A stretch of DNA of 64,000 nucleotides from Aquabacterium sp. A3 (GTDB taxonomy: Bacteria > Pseudomonadota > Gammaproteobacteria > Burkholderiales > Burkholderiaceae_C), in NCBI RefSeq assembly GCF_038069945.1, contig NZ_JBBPEV010000001.1, forward strand, positions 1,550,001 through 1,614,000, given 5' to 3'. Positions 39,584 to 47,537 of the stretch are shown here, one piece after another (positions within the stretch are counted from its first letter, which is position 1; each line of letters begins with the position of its first letter). The notes below the pieces were generated by a model. That model saw nothing but the letters and a program-made list of their open reading frames with translations, was not told where the DNA came from and made no database searches. Position numbers and translations under genes: made by a program.

Positions 39584-42415
39584 GTGGCGACCGGCAAGTT
39601 TCGGCTGTATTTCACCCATGAGCACACCCAGCATGCGGCTGCTGGTGTCCAGTACCGACTCACCAACCAAGAGAGCGGGCAATATTTTTCATTTGGCACC
39701 ACGGATGCCCACGGCGAAACCAAGCCTGTAGAGACCACGCATGAGGTATCGACTTGCTCGCTGGAGGTGCTGAATGCCATGACGGGCAACTATGAGGCAC
39801 CTGATCGGGACGGAGCCGTAGGTGCCTCACCTTGCCCGACATTGAAACTCGCTGGTGCCACAGACAAGGGCTCGGTGCTGGAGTCCGTCCGTGTGAAGCC
39901 CTACTTTCTGGTTCGGTTTCACACGCAGCATGGCAACAAGCCCATCAGCGGAGCCAAGTACACCGCTTACCAACTCGATGCCAATGGCAAAGAAGCTGTG
40001 GCCCGAGATCTGGATCGAAGCGCACCGATCACTGGCCTCACCAACGCCAAGGGTGAGACAGGGGTTGTCTACTGCGCTGCGCCTTTGGTCTTCAAGTTTG
40101 AAATTCCGGGCACGTCTGTCAAGGTTTCGACCAAGCGGCTGGATCCCTTGCTCAAAGGCCAGAAGCTTGTGCGCTACGACATGCCTTTCAAGGTCGTGGC
40201 AGCCAGCACCGTACCTCAGACGCAAGATGCAGTTCAGCAACTCGCAGGAAAGCTCAGCTTGCCCCTGATTGTGTCGCCGGCCGATGATGAGATCATCGCC
40301 GTGCCGCAAAGCGCCTTCGATGAGTTCGAGCAGGTCAGTGGTCTGCTGGAGCAAGTCATGGCCAACGGCCACAGAGCCAAGCTGGATCTGTCTCGTGCCT
40401 TGGAGTCTGGGAATGCCAAAGAGGTGGAGGCGGCAGAAGAGGCGCTGAAGATCAGCGAAGACAAGATCAAGACCGAGCTCAACAAGAATTTTGCGAAGCT
40501 GGCTGACCTCAAAGAGGTGGTGACCTTCGAGAGCACCGCGAAGGGTGTGAATGCCCAGGGCGGCAGGCAGATGGGCTTGCGTCGGCGTTACCTCAGTCAG
40601 GATCGTTACCTGCAACTCAAAGCCAAGCGCCTCAATGAAGCTGAGTACAAGCTTCAGGTGAAGTTCGCAGGAGGTCCGGCAACGGGGGGCAAGAGCGTTT
40701 CGCCGAAGACTTTGGATGTGAAAGCACTGAAAGAGTCGTTTGCCAAGGTCAAGAACGAATTGAAGGTCAAGCAAGACCTGGCCAAGCCCGATCCGGTGGT
40801 GCTGGCACTGTTCGATGAAGCTGCCACCCAGTTCAGTGACACCATTCTCAAAAGCGATAGCTACGAGGTGGAGACGCATGCACAGTGGTTGCGCCTCGTG
40901 GCTGGTGCTGGGGCCAGTGCCGCCGCCGACTGGACGGCCAAGAAGGCAGAGATTCAAGGCAACCTGCAAGCCAAGGTGGTGTTGTGTGAGGGCAAGGCGG
41001 TGGCCCGCTATGCGTTCCCCTCGCTCAAGGGCTGGATGATGCAGTTCGGTGGCGAAGACTTGGGTGCGATCCGAGCTGTGGTGAGTTGCGAGTTGTATGG
41101 CTATGCCGGTGCGAAGCTGGTCGCCTCCGGCGCTGCAGGGGTGTCGCTGGACGGATTGAAGCAGGTGGTTGTGGGCATCAAGCCTGATGCCAAGGCGAAG
41201 TCAATGGCCGGTCAAATGAACGCGAAACGGCGCTTGCCTGCGTTTGATCCGGTCAGCGCCTATGAAAAGATGCCCGCAGACCTCAACGGCGTGAAGGCTG
41301 AGATCGACGCATTCGCGGGTATGGAAGGCGGCATCACGCCAGGTGGGGCGTTGCAGTGGCTGCCGCCGACCGAGAAAGAGTTTGTCAGCTTTGCAGAGGC
41401 GTCAGCTTCTGTTGCCGCCACGGCCGGCGCCGGGTTCAACGGCAAGGTGTTTGTGTTCCTGGCGGAAGGCAAGTTCCGCGTGCGCATCGCAGCGGGCTTG
41501 TGCCTGGGTGTGGGCGCCAAAGGCGCGCTGGAATTCACTGTCAATGCGGAAAAGCTGTTCCAGTTTGTGAAGTGGGTGCATTACTTGTTGTTGAATGCTG
41601 GTGTTCGACATTTGCTCTTCATTGAACAACGCGCATTTCAGTTGATGTCGCAACTCCTGCTGCTGTTGATTCAAGAGGGGATTGCAGTTCTGGATGGAAA
41701 GTCTGCAGCTGAGGCAGCCAAGACGGATGCGTACAAGCGGGTTGAACAGTTCACAGCATCTGTTGATGACCGGTTCGAAAAGTGGCTAAACAAAATGGAC
41801 CAGGCCAAAGTTCGCAACCAACTGGTGCACAACATTAATCGCAAGTCGCCGTGGCTGGTTCATGCCACGCCCGAGACACGCGGCATGTTGCTCTACCAAA
41901 TCACCCGCCATGGCACACCCAGCCACATGCGCGACCAACCGAGCGTGCAGTTGTCAGGTTGGGATCCTGAGGTTCATTTCTTGCCTGCCCACAAAGAAGC
42001 AGTGAACAACATCATGGCCACAGTTCAGACCGCCAAGGAGTGGGTGAACGTCATGGAGCACATGTCCGTGGACGGAGAGAAATCACTCAAACCAGCAGGC
42101 AAGAATGAAGGCGACGTGATCCGGTTCTTGAACAACGGCCTGTCGCTGGCTGAAGACCTGCCCTTGCTGATGCAAGACGTGAATAAGCGCAAAGAAGTCA
42201 AAAATACCGGCAACACCTACTTGGATGCCTACCTGAAGATGCGCAACTTGGTCCGCAACGACTTTCCAAAGGGCTACCAAGTGTCGCGCCTGGACACCCC
42301 GCATCTGGATCTGGTGCTGCCAGCCGATGGCCGAGAACACCCTGGCTTCGCTGTCATCCAGACAGCAGAACTGGGCGAGGCCTATGCGGGCGATCCCGGC
42401 GTAAGCACGGTCTGA
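39584..42415 (+). CDS. Putative type VI secretion cargo effector (943 aa)
   Basis: I do not recognise a catalytic domain. The gene starts 17 nt after vgrG with AGGAGGG upstream, a typical cargo position. Residues 5-60 and 107-165 each look like a transthyretin-like module (GTTDAHGETKPV, GLTNAKGETGVV), echoing the tail of VgrG. Residues 250-400 are charged and helical, coiled-coil-like. Residues 600-650 form an Ala/Gly-rich beta stretch. Residues 655-700 include strongly hydrophobic helices (LLLLLIQEG), which fits a membrane-active or pore-forming effector. The remainder (700-943) is mixed helical. Base composition is lower in GC than the flanks. The effector role is inference from position and architecture. 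Confidence 0.6.
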   Translation: MATGKFRLYFTHEHTQHAAAGVQYRLTNQESGQYFSFGTTDAHGETKPVETTHEVSTCSLEVLNAMTGNYEAPDRDGAVGASPCPTLKLAGATDKGSVLESVRVKPYFLVRFHTQHGNKPISGAKYTAYQLDANGKEAVARDLDRSAPITGLTNAKGETGVVYCAAPLVFKFEIPGTSVKVSTKRLDPLLKGQKLVRYDMPFKVVAASTVPQTQDAVQQLAGKLSLPLIVSPADDEIIAVPQSAFDEFEQVSGLLEQVMANGHRAKLDLSRALESGNAKEVEAAEEALKISEDKIKTELNKNFAKLADLKEVVTFESTAKGVNAQGGRQMGLRRRYLSQDRYLQLKAKRLNEAEYKLQVKFAGGPATGGKSVSPKTLDVKALKESFAKVKNELKVKQDLAKPDPVVLALFDEAATQFSDTILKSDSYEVETHAQWLRLVAGAGASAAADWTAKKAEIQGNLQAKVVLCEGKAVARYAFPSLKGWMMQFGGEDLGAIRAVVSCELYGYAGAKLVASGAAGVSLDGLKQVVVGIKPDAKAKSMAGQMNAKRRLPAFDPVSAYEKMPADLNGVKAEIDAFAGMEGGITPGGALQWLPPTEKEFVSFAEASASVAATAGAGFNGKVFVFLAEGKFRVRIAAGLCLGVGAKGALEFTVNAEKLFQFVKWVHYLLLNAGVRHLLFIEQRAFQLMSQLLLLLIQEGIAVLDGKSAAEAAKTDAYKRVEQFTASVDDRFEKWLNKMDQAKVRNQLVHNINRKSPWLVHATPETRGMLLYQITRHGTPSHMRDQPSVQLSGWDPEVHFLPAHKEAVNNIMATVQTAKEWVNVMEHMSVDGEKSLKPAGKNEGDVIRFLNNGLSLAEDLPLLMQDVNKRKEVKNTGNTYLDAYLKMRNLVRNDFPKGYQVSRLDTPHLDLVLPADGREHPGFAVIQTAELGEAYAGDPGVSTV

Positions 42416-42433
42416 TTAACAGTGACGCCAGTG

Positions 42434-43378
42434 TCACGGCCCCACTGGGGTTGTTTGATTGACCACGCAACGGCTGGTGGTTCCTCGTCCTGCTGGAAGA
42501 ATCAATTCGTCATCGACGAGTCCTTCCGGTGGCCTGTGGCTACGGGTGAAGCTCAGCCCATCGCCCATGATGAGGTGTTCACCGTTCGCGCTGCGCGAAC
42601 TTCGCAGTACTTTTTCTGTCCCAGTCGCCGGCCCCATCGGATTCTTTTCTGGTGACTTGGCGTAGTAATCAGGCGCGTACCAATCGAGCATCCATTCGTG
42701 CCCCTCGGTGAACATGTCGTACAGGCCTAAGGGATTGGGGGGGAAGTGGCCTTGAGGCAATGATGGCTCCCGCCGCGTCAGCCCATGTTGCTTTGCATAG
42801 GCAGATCGTTCATCAAACGAAAACGCATTTCGCCCCAGTTCCATCTTGCCGTTGTCGGTAGCCACCACCCAGAACTGGCCTCGGTTGCGCGCGGCGTACT
42901 CCCACTGTGCTTCTGTAGGTAAGTCCATGGGCAGGTTCAACTGCTTGCCCAACCACTGGCAGTAGTCTCTGGCCTCTTGCCAGATCAAGCTGGCAGCGAT
43001 CTTGGGGTGGCGCCGCTTGATCGTGAATTTGTCCATTCCGACCTTGGGCACGCCCGCCGTCTCTGCGTAGACATCGTGATCCTCGTAGGTGATCTTGTAG
43101 GCGCTCATCGAGAAGCTGTCCAGCGTCACCTTGTGCAGCGGCTTGTTGTTTGTCGACGTGCTGTAGGGCAGGCGCTCTTCGGAATGCAGGTGGCCAAAGT
43201 CGCCCATCTGAAAGCTGCCGCCCTCCACAAACTTCAACTGACCCCGCATCTTGTCCAAAAACGCTTGCGGAGCCTTGCCATCGACAGGGCCCGCCTTGCT
43301 TGGTTGATCATGGGACTGGCATGCCGTTGAGGCCAGCACCAATGACATTGCACCCGTGATGATTTTCAGTCTGCGCAT
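42434..43378 (-). CDS. FGE/SUMF1-fold lipoprotein, probably non-enzymatic
   Basis: The protein (about 314 aa) begins with a signal sequence ending in STAC, suggesting a lipoprotein. The body is a formylglycine-generating-enzyme-like (FGE-sulfatase) domain: FVEGGSFQMGDFG, SLIWQEARDYCQWLG, LPTEAQWEYAARN, and NPLGLYDMFTEGHEWMLDWY. The catalytic cysteine pair of true FGE is not evident near the C-terminus. It therefore probably binds rather than oxidises something. It is convergent with the effector gene, 18 bp away. An immunity or cell-surface role linked to the effector is possible but unproven; opposite orientation is unusual for immunity genes. Confidence 0.75.
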   Translation of the reverse strand: MRRLKIITGAMSLVLASTACQSHDQPSKAGPVDGKAPQAFLDKMRGQLKFVEGGSFQMGDFGHLHSEERLPYSTSTNNKPLHKVTLDSFSMSAYKITYEDHDVYAETAGVPKVGMDKFTIKRRHPKIAASLIWQEARDYCQWLGKQLNLPMDLPTEAQWEYAARNRGQFWVVATDNGKMELGRNAFSFDERSAYAKQHGLTRREPSLPQGHFPPNPLGLYDMFTEGHEWMLDWYAPDYYAKSPEKNPMGPATGTEKVLRSSRSANGEHLIMGDGLSFTRSHRPPEGLVDDELILPAGRGTTSRCVVNQTTPVGP

Positions 43379-43569
43379 GAACCGCCATCCCAATGTTCGT
43401 CTGATCCAATTATCAAGGCTTGGGTCAGTCCGCAAGCAGCACGACGGCGCAACAACGTAACAGATAGAAAGCCATGTCGGCGATATGACCTCGCACCCTC
43501 TTGAGAGGGTGTAAAGACCAAGACAGCGTGAAGGACACTCCAGTCACTCTCAAGTTCAAGGACTGCAAG

Positions 43570-44466
43570 ATGCAAAACATAAATATGGCGGCCGCCTTCA
43601 TTTTCGCGCTTGGATGCGTATCGGCATCCGAGGCTGCCGATACGCCCAAACAACCACCAATGAGTCACTGTGGGCAATGGAATTGGAACGATCGCCGCCC
43701 TGTGGATGCCCCAACCCTTCCCATCAGATCCACGTGGAAGTATGTGGCCGACAAAATTTGGCCGCCAACCGTTCTGACATTGATCGACGGAGAAGATGGC
43801 GTCAACCGCTACACCATCGCACCAGACGGCACCCACAAGGAGTACGCATCAACATACTCAGAGTTGGTTCCTTCACGTACCGGAACTAAGGTCTTGTTAT
43901 CTTTTCCGCTACGAGTCGGATCGAGTTGGAAAGACGAATTCAAAGAGGTGGGTGAGTATCAATCCACATACGAGCACTACGTCTATGACTACGAAGAGCA
44001 TTCGACCAGTACAGTCCTGAGTCTTGAAACCATTGATGTTGCTGCGGGTCGCTTCCGAACATTCCACATACAGCGCATTGCACATTGGGCTAAGACAGCT
44101 CCGCGTGACTTGGGAAGCAAGTATGGCGGCCGCGAATGGGAGGCGGGCAACAAGTCGGTGACGGGCGTGACCATCACCCACTTGTGGTACGCACCAGCTG
44201 TCGGTCGCGGAGTATTGAAGGCCACCATGCGCGTAGGAGACGACTCCTACATTCCTGATGCGGCTTCATTCCTGAACTATGCAAACGCTTCCATCATAGA
44301 ACTTCAGTCTTATTCTGACGATCGAGGTTCCTGTCAAGGCAAAGCCATCCTCCGCGCGCGTCAACCTGATATGTACTTCCCCCCGGGCTACGCTGTGGCG
44401 CCCAATACATCGTGGGAATGGGCGCTACAAATGAGAGAACACCGGGCTCGATTGACAGCCAATTGA
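43570..44466 (+). CDS. Secreted protein of unknown function
   Basis: The 298-aa product has a signal peptide (residues 1-22, probable cleavage after SASEA) and AAGGA seven bases before the ATG at 43570. The mature part is rich in aromatic residues and beta-strand-like. It contains IDVAAGRFRTFHIQR and LWYAPAVGRGVLKATMRV, a pattern seen in periplasmic proteins of the DUF3108/TapB type; I regard that as a loose resemblance. Codon use and base composition are lower in GC than the core genome. It is divergent from the FGE-like lipoprotein, and both could be accessory to the vgrG island. Confidence 0.65.
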   Translation: MQNINMAAAFIFALGCVSASEAADTPKQPPMSHCGQWNWNDRRPVDAPTLPIRSTWKYVADKIWPPTVLTLIDGEDGVNRYTIAPDGTHKEYASTYSELVPSRTGTKVLLSFPLRVGSSWKDEFKEVGEYQSTYEHYVYDYEEHSTSTVLSLETIDVAAGRFRTFHIQRIAHWAKTAPRDLGSKYGGREWEAGNKSVTGVTITHLWYAPAVGRGVLKATMRVGDDSYIPDAASFLNYANASIIELQSYSDDRGSCQGKAILRARQPDMYFPPGYAVAPNTSWEWALQMREHRARLTAN

Positions 44467-44506
44467 CTCTTTAGGTCCACCGACACCCCGGAGGCGCTAG
44501 TGATCA

Positions 44507-44531
44507 GTAAGCGTCTGGTGAAGGTATCTTG
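44507..44531 (+). mobile_element. IS66-type terminal inverted repeat (left end remnant)
   Basis: The sequence GTAAGCGTCTGGTGAAGG begins with GTAAGCG, the conserved terminus of IS66-family elements. It lies 80 bp before a truncated IS66 tnpA gene in the expected orientation. The matching right end and the other IS66 genes (tnpB, tnpC) are absent, so only a decayed left end remains. Confidence 0.65.
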
Positions 44532-44586
44532 AGGGGCTCAGCCTAAAGCGAGAGGATAGTTTCCGCCAAGACGACAAGTGGACACT

Positions 44587-44950
44587 ATGCAAAGCGCTCC
44601 AACGAAGCGCGCCTGGCGCAACCATGGACCAGAACTCAAGCGCCAGGTCGTTTTGGCTTGCCAACAGCCGGGCGCATCAGTGGCCGCGGTAGCGTTGGCG
44701 CATGGTCTCAATGCCAACCTCGTGCGCCGCTGGCTTCTAGACCCACCAAAAGCGAACACCGCAGGGCTGTAGCTGGCCGACATGTAGCGTCTTCATACAA
44801 GTGTCCATTCCCAGAGTCGGTCGGCCTGTGGCAGAGCCCATCCGCCCGGAGTCACGCCGTAGCGCCAGCATCGTGAACCTGCAATGGCCTGCGGCATCGG
44901 GCTCGTCACTCGAATTGGGCTCGGCTGTGATCGAGTTTTTTCTATCATGA
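44587..44950 (+). pseudogene. IS66 family TnpA remnant (frameshifted)
   Basis: The first part (44587-44772) encodes RAWRNHGPELKRQVV, QQPGASVAAVALAHGLNANL and VRRWL, a clear IS66 TnpA N-terminus. It stops after 61 codons. About 30 codons on, in another frame (from about 44801), comes VGRPVAEPIRPESRRSASIV followed by NLQWPAAS. This corresponds to the usual TnpA C-terminus (IRxELRRG...xxWPxA). The two parts are split by a frameshift and stop, and the extreme C-terminus is replaced. The gene cannot make a full protein. Confidence 0.75.
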
Positions 44951-44960
44951 ATAGAATGCA
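44948..44960 (+). promoter_or_regulatory. Possible MetR site upstream of metR
   Basis: TGAATAGAATGCA matches the MetR consensus TGAA-N5-TTCA at 7 of 8 fixed positions. It lies 30 bp before the metR start, consistent with autoregulation. One mismatch and the AT-rich setting keep this tentative. Confidence 0.4.
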
Positions 44961-44989
44961 AGTCTATAACAAACGCTTGCAATAAGCTC

Positions 44990-45901
44990 ATGCTAGAACT
45001 CCGCCACCTCCGCTCCCTGGTCGCCATCGCCGACGCCGGCAAACTGGCCACGGCGGCTGAGCGGGTGCACTTGAGCCAATCGGCGCTGTCGCACCAGATC
45101 CGCGCTTTGGAAGACCACCATGGCCTGGCGCTGTTCGAGCGCACACGCCAGGGTCTGCAGTTCACCCCCGCTGGCGAGCGCTTGCTCACCCTGGCGCGCA
45201 GCGTGCTGGGCGAGGTCAGCGCGGCCGAGCGCGACTTGCAGCGCATGAAGGGCGAGACCACAGGCGAGCTGCGCATCGCGCTGGAGTGCCACACCTGCTT
45301 CGATTGGCTGATGCCCGTGATGCACGCCTTTCGCCAGCGTTGGCCCGAGGTCGAGGTCGATCTGGTGGCGGGCTTCCATGCCGAGCCCTTGGCCTTGCTC
45401 AAAGAAGGCCGGGCGGACCTGGTGATCGGCTCGGCGCCCAAGTCGGCGCGGGCCTGGCAGGTGTCGCCTTTGTTCAAGTTCGAGATGATGGCCGTGGTGG
45501 CCAACGACCACCCCTTGCGCCATAAGCGCTTCGTCACGGCCCGCGATCTGGCCGATGAAACCCTGATCACCTACCCCGTGCCCGATGCCCGCATCGACCT
45601 GGTGCGCGAGGTGCTGGCGCCCGCCAAGGTCAACCCGGCGCGCCGCACGGCCGAGTTGACGGTGGCCATCGTGCAGTTGGTGGCCAGCCGGCGCGGCGTG
45701 GCGGCCCTGCCCAGTTGGGGCCTGCAAAGCTATCTGGAGCACGACTATGTGCAGGCCGTGCGCATCGGCCCCAAAGGTCTGTGGAGCGAGCTGCACGCCA
45801 TCTGCCCCAAGGCCCAGGCCTCGCGCCCCTACATGCAGGACATGGCCCAGATCATTCGCCAGCAGTGCGCGCAGTTGCCCGGCATCGAATGGCTGGCATG
45901 A
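44990..45901 (+). CDS. metR: LysR-family methionine regulator MetR
   Basis: This 303-aa LysR-type regulator activates metE with homocysteine as co-inducer in enteric bacteria. The N-terminal helix-turn-helix shows KLATAAERVHLSQSALSHQI. The effector domain opens with IALECHTCFDWLMPVM, closely matching the IAIECHSC...WLTP string of E. coli MetR. Other matching strings are ETLITYPV and SRRGVAALPSW. Candidate binding sites lie before metE at 30,045-30,080 and before this gene. It abuts the downstream carboxylesterase gene by 7 nt. Confidence 0.88.
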   Translation: MLELRHLRSLVAIADAGKLATAAERVHLSQSALSHQIRALEDHHGLALFERTRQGLQFTPAGERLLTLARSVLGEVSAAERDLQRMKGETTGELRIALECHTCFDWLMPVMHAFRQRWPEVEVDLVAGFHAEPLALLKEGRADLVIGSAPKSARAWQVSPLFKFEMMAVVANDHPLRHKRFVTARDLADETLITYPVPDARIDLVREVLAPAKVNPARRTAELTVAIVQLVASRRGVAALPSWGLQSYLEHDYVQAVRIGPKGLWSELHAICPKAQASRPYMQDMAQIIRQQCAQLPGIEWLA

Positions 45902-45908
45902 TCAAGGC

Positions 45909-46583
45909 ATGATGCTTGACGCCCTGGAATACGAAACCGGCCCGCAGCCCCAGCGCTGCCTGATCATCCTGCACGGCCTGGGGGCCGACGGCAGCGACTT
46001 CGAACCCGTGTGCCAGATGCTGGCGCGTGATCTTGCCGATCTGGGGCCCTTGCGCTTCGTGCTGCCCAGCGCCCCGGTCATGCCGGTCAGCATCAATGGC
46101 GGCTACCGCATGCGGGCCTGGTACGACATCCGGCCCACCACCGGGCCCGAGCGTGAAGACGCGCTCACGATGCGCGCCTCGCTGCAGGCTATCCACGCCC
46201 TGATGGATACCGAGGTGGCACGTGGCGTGCCTGCCGATGGCATCGTGCTGATGGGCTTTTCGCAGGGGTGCGCCATGACGCTGCTGGCGGGCCTGCGCTA
46301 CCCACACACCTTGGCCGGGCTGGTGGGGCTGTCAGGCTACCTGCCCCTGCCCGAGACCACCGAGGCTGAGCGCCATCCCGCCAACGTGCGCACACCGGTG
46401 TTCATCGGCCATGGCGATGCCGATGGCGTGGTGCCCACGGTGCGCGGCCAGCAGGCCTACGCCGTGCTCAGGCAGTTGGGCCAACCCGTGGAGTGGCACG
46501 AGTACCCCATTGATCACAGCGTGTGCGAAGACGAGATCGACGACATCGCCGCCTGGCTGCGCCGGGCCTGGTCCAGCACATAG
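45909..46583 (+). CDS. Carboxylesterase / phospholipase (alpha/beta hydrolase)
   Basis: This 224-aa serine hydrolase belongs to the carboxylesterase/lysophospholipase (EstB/YpfH-like) family. The oxyanion region LHGLGADGSDF, the nucleophile GFSQGCA, the Asp in GHGDADGVVP and the His in DHSV give a complete triad. Two adjacent ATGs (45909 and 45912) follow AAGG. The gene is co-directional with metR, 7 nt after it. Its last 70 bp overlap the convergent LysR gene, including the codon of the catalytic His. Confidence 0.92.
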   Translation: MMLDALEYETGPQPQRCLIILHGLGADGSDFEPVCQMLARDLADLGPLRFVLPSAPVMPVSINGGYRMRAWYDIRPTTGPEREDALTMRASLQAIHALMDTEVARGVPADGIVLMGFSQGCAMTLLAGLRYPHTLAGLVGLSGYLPLPETTEAERHPANVRTPVFIGHGDADGVVPTVRGQQAYAVLRQLGQPVEWHEYPIDHSVCEDEIDDIAAWLRRAWSST

Positions 46584-47473
46584 TCGATGAAGGTGGACGC
46601 GGCCCGCGTGTGGTGGCGGTTGGGCATGTACAGCATCATCATGCGCATGCCGAAGATGCTGAGCTTCCATTCGTCCAGCGTGGTCAGCACCTCGCCCTGC
46701 GCCACCAGATCAGCCACCACGTAATCAGGCACCAGGCCCACGCCCAGGCCGGCCACGATGGCCTCGCGCAAAAACAAAAAGTTCTCGGATGTGAGCGTGG
46801 GCTGCAGGGCCACTTCGTGGCGCTCGCCCTCCAGGTAGGCGGCCAGCACCAATTGGCGCCCCACCACGCCTGAGGTGATGATGGGCGCACGCCCCAGTTC
46901 GTCCAGCGTGCGGGGCAGGCCATGCGCCTGCACATGGCGGCGGTGCGCGCAGGCCACGTAATGCACCGGGCCCATGTCGCGGGCCACCAGGCTGTCGGGC
47001 GGGTTGCTCATCACGCGCACGGCGATGTCCACCTCGTCGCGCAGCAGGTCGGTCACGCGGTTCTCAAAGGCCACGTCCAGCACGATGCCCGGGTAGCTGC
47101 GCTTGAAATCCAGCAACCAGGGCGACATCACCATCTGCCCATAACCGCTGGGCAGGCTCAGGCGCACACGGCCTTGCAGGCTTTGCCCCAGGGTGTTGAC
47201 GGCCTCGTGGGCCGCGGCCAGCTCTTGCCGGATGCGGCGGCCATGCTCGTACAGGCGCAAGCCCATCTCGGTGGGCTGCAACTGGCGGGTGGTGCGGCGC
47301 ACCAGTTGGGCGCCCAGTTGTTGTTCGAACTGCTTGAGCCGGTAGCTGACGTTGGCGCGGCTCATGTTCAAACGCCGGGCCGCCTCGCTGAGGTTGCCGG
47401 CGTCCAGGATGTCCACCAGCAGGCTCAGGGCGGCAGGGTCGATGTCAGGCATGGCTGGTTTGTCAACTTTCAT
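46514..47473 (-). CDS. LysR family transcriptional regulator of the adjacent beta-oxidation operon
   Basis: This 319-aa LysR-type regulator has an N-terminal helix-turn-helix (NLSEAARRLNMSRANVSYRL) and a substrate-binding fold. It is transcribed divergently from the 3-hydroxyacyl-CoA dehydrogenase operon, the usual arrangement for a pathway-specific LysR activator, so it probably senses a dicarboxylate or acyl-CoA intermediate. The ATG at 47473 is preferred; TTG at 47488 and ATG at 47452 are alternatives. Its 3' end overlaps the carboxylesterase gene by 70 bp. Confidence 0.88.
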   Translation of the reverse strand: MKVDKPAMPDIDPAALSLLVDILDAGNLSEAARRLNMSRANVSYRLKQFEQQLGAQLVRRTTRQLQPTEMGLRLYEHGRRIRQELAAAHEAVNTLGQSLQGRVRLSLPSGYGQMVMSPWLLDFKRSYPGIVLDVAFENRVTDLLRDEVDIAVRVMSNPPDSLVARDMGPVHYVACAHRRHVQAHGLPRTLDELGRAPIITSGVVGRQLVLAAYLEGERHEVALQPTLTSENFLFLREAIVAGLGVGLVPDYVVADLVAQGEVLTTLDEWKLSIFGMRMMMLYMPNRHHTRAASTFIDYVLDQARRSQAAMSSISSSHTL

Positions 47474-47507
47474 TTGACAGTCTTTCAAGGGTGAGCACGA
47501 TTGTCAA
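47461..47507. promoter_or_regulatory. TGTCAA/TTGACA repeats in the LysR-operon divergent region
   Basis: TGTCAA (47461-47466) and TTGACA (47474-47479) form an inverted repeat with a 7-nt centre that covers the LysR start codon. A third copy, TGTCAA, lies at 47502-47507. The first and third are 41 bp apart, about four helical turns. This suits a LysR tetramer, though TTGACA is also the -35 consensus. Confidence 0.45.
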
Positions 47508-47537
47508 GATGCGCCTGAGAGGAAAGAATCCCATTCG

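Noticed and set aside
42422..42437. A GTGAC/GTCAC hairpin between the effector and the FGE-like gene as a terminator
   Set aside because: The stem is only 5 bp, has no T-tract on either strand and extends into the end of the FGE-like gene.
44967..44982. ACGCTTGC as a possible right-hand IS66 terminus
   Set aside because: It matches the inverse of GTAAGCG at 6 of 7 bases only, the adjacent bases do not match the left end, and it lies in the metR promoter region where chance similarity is likely.
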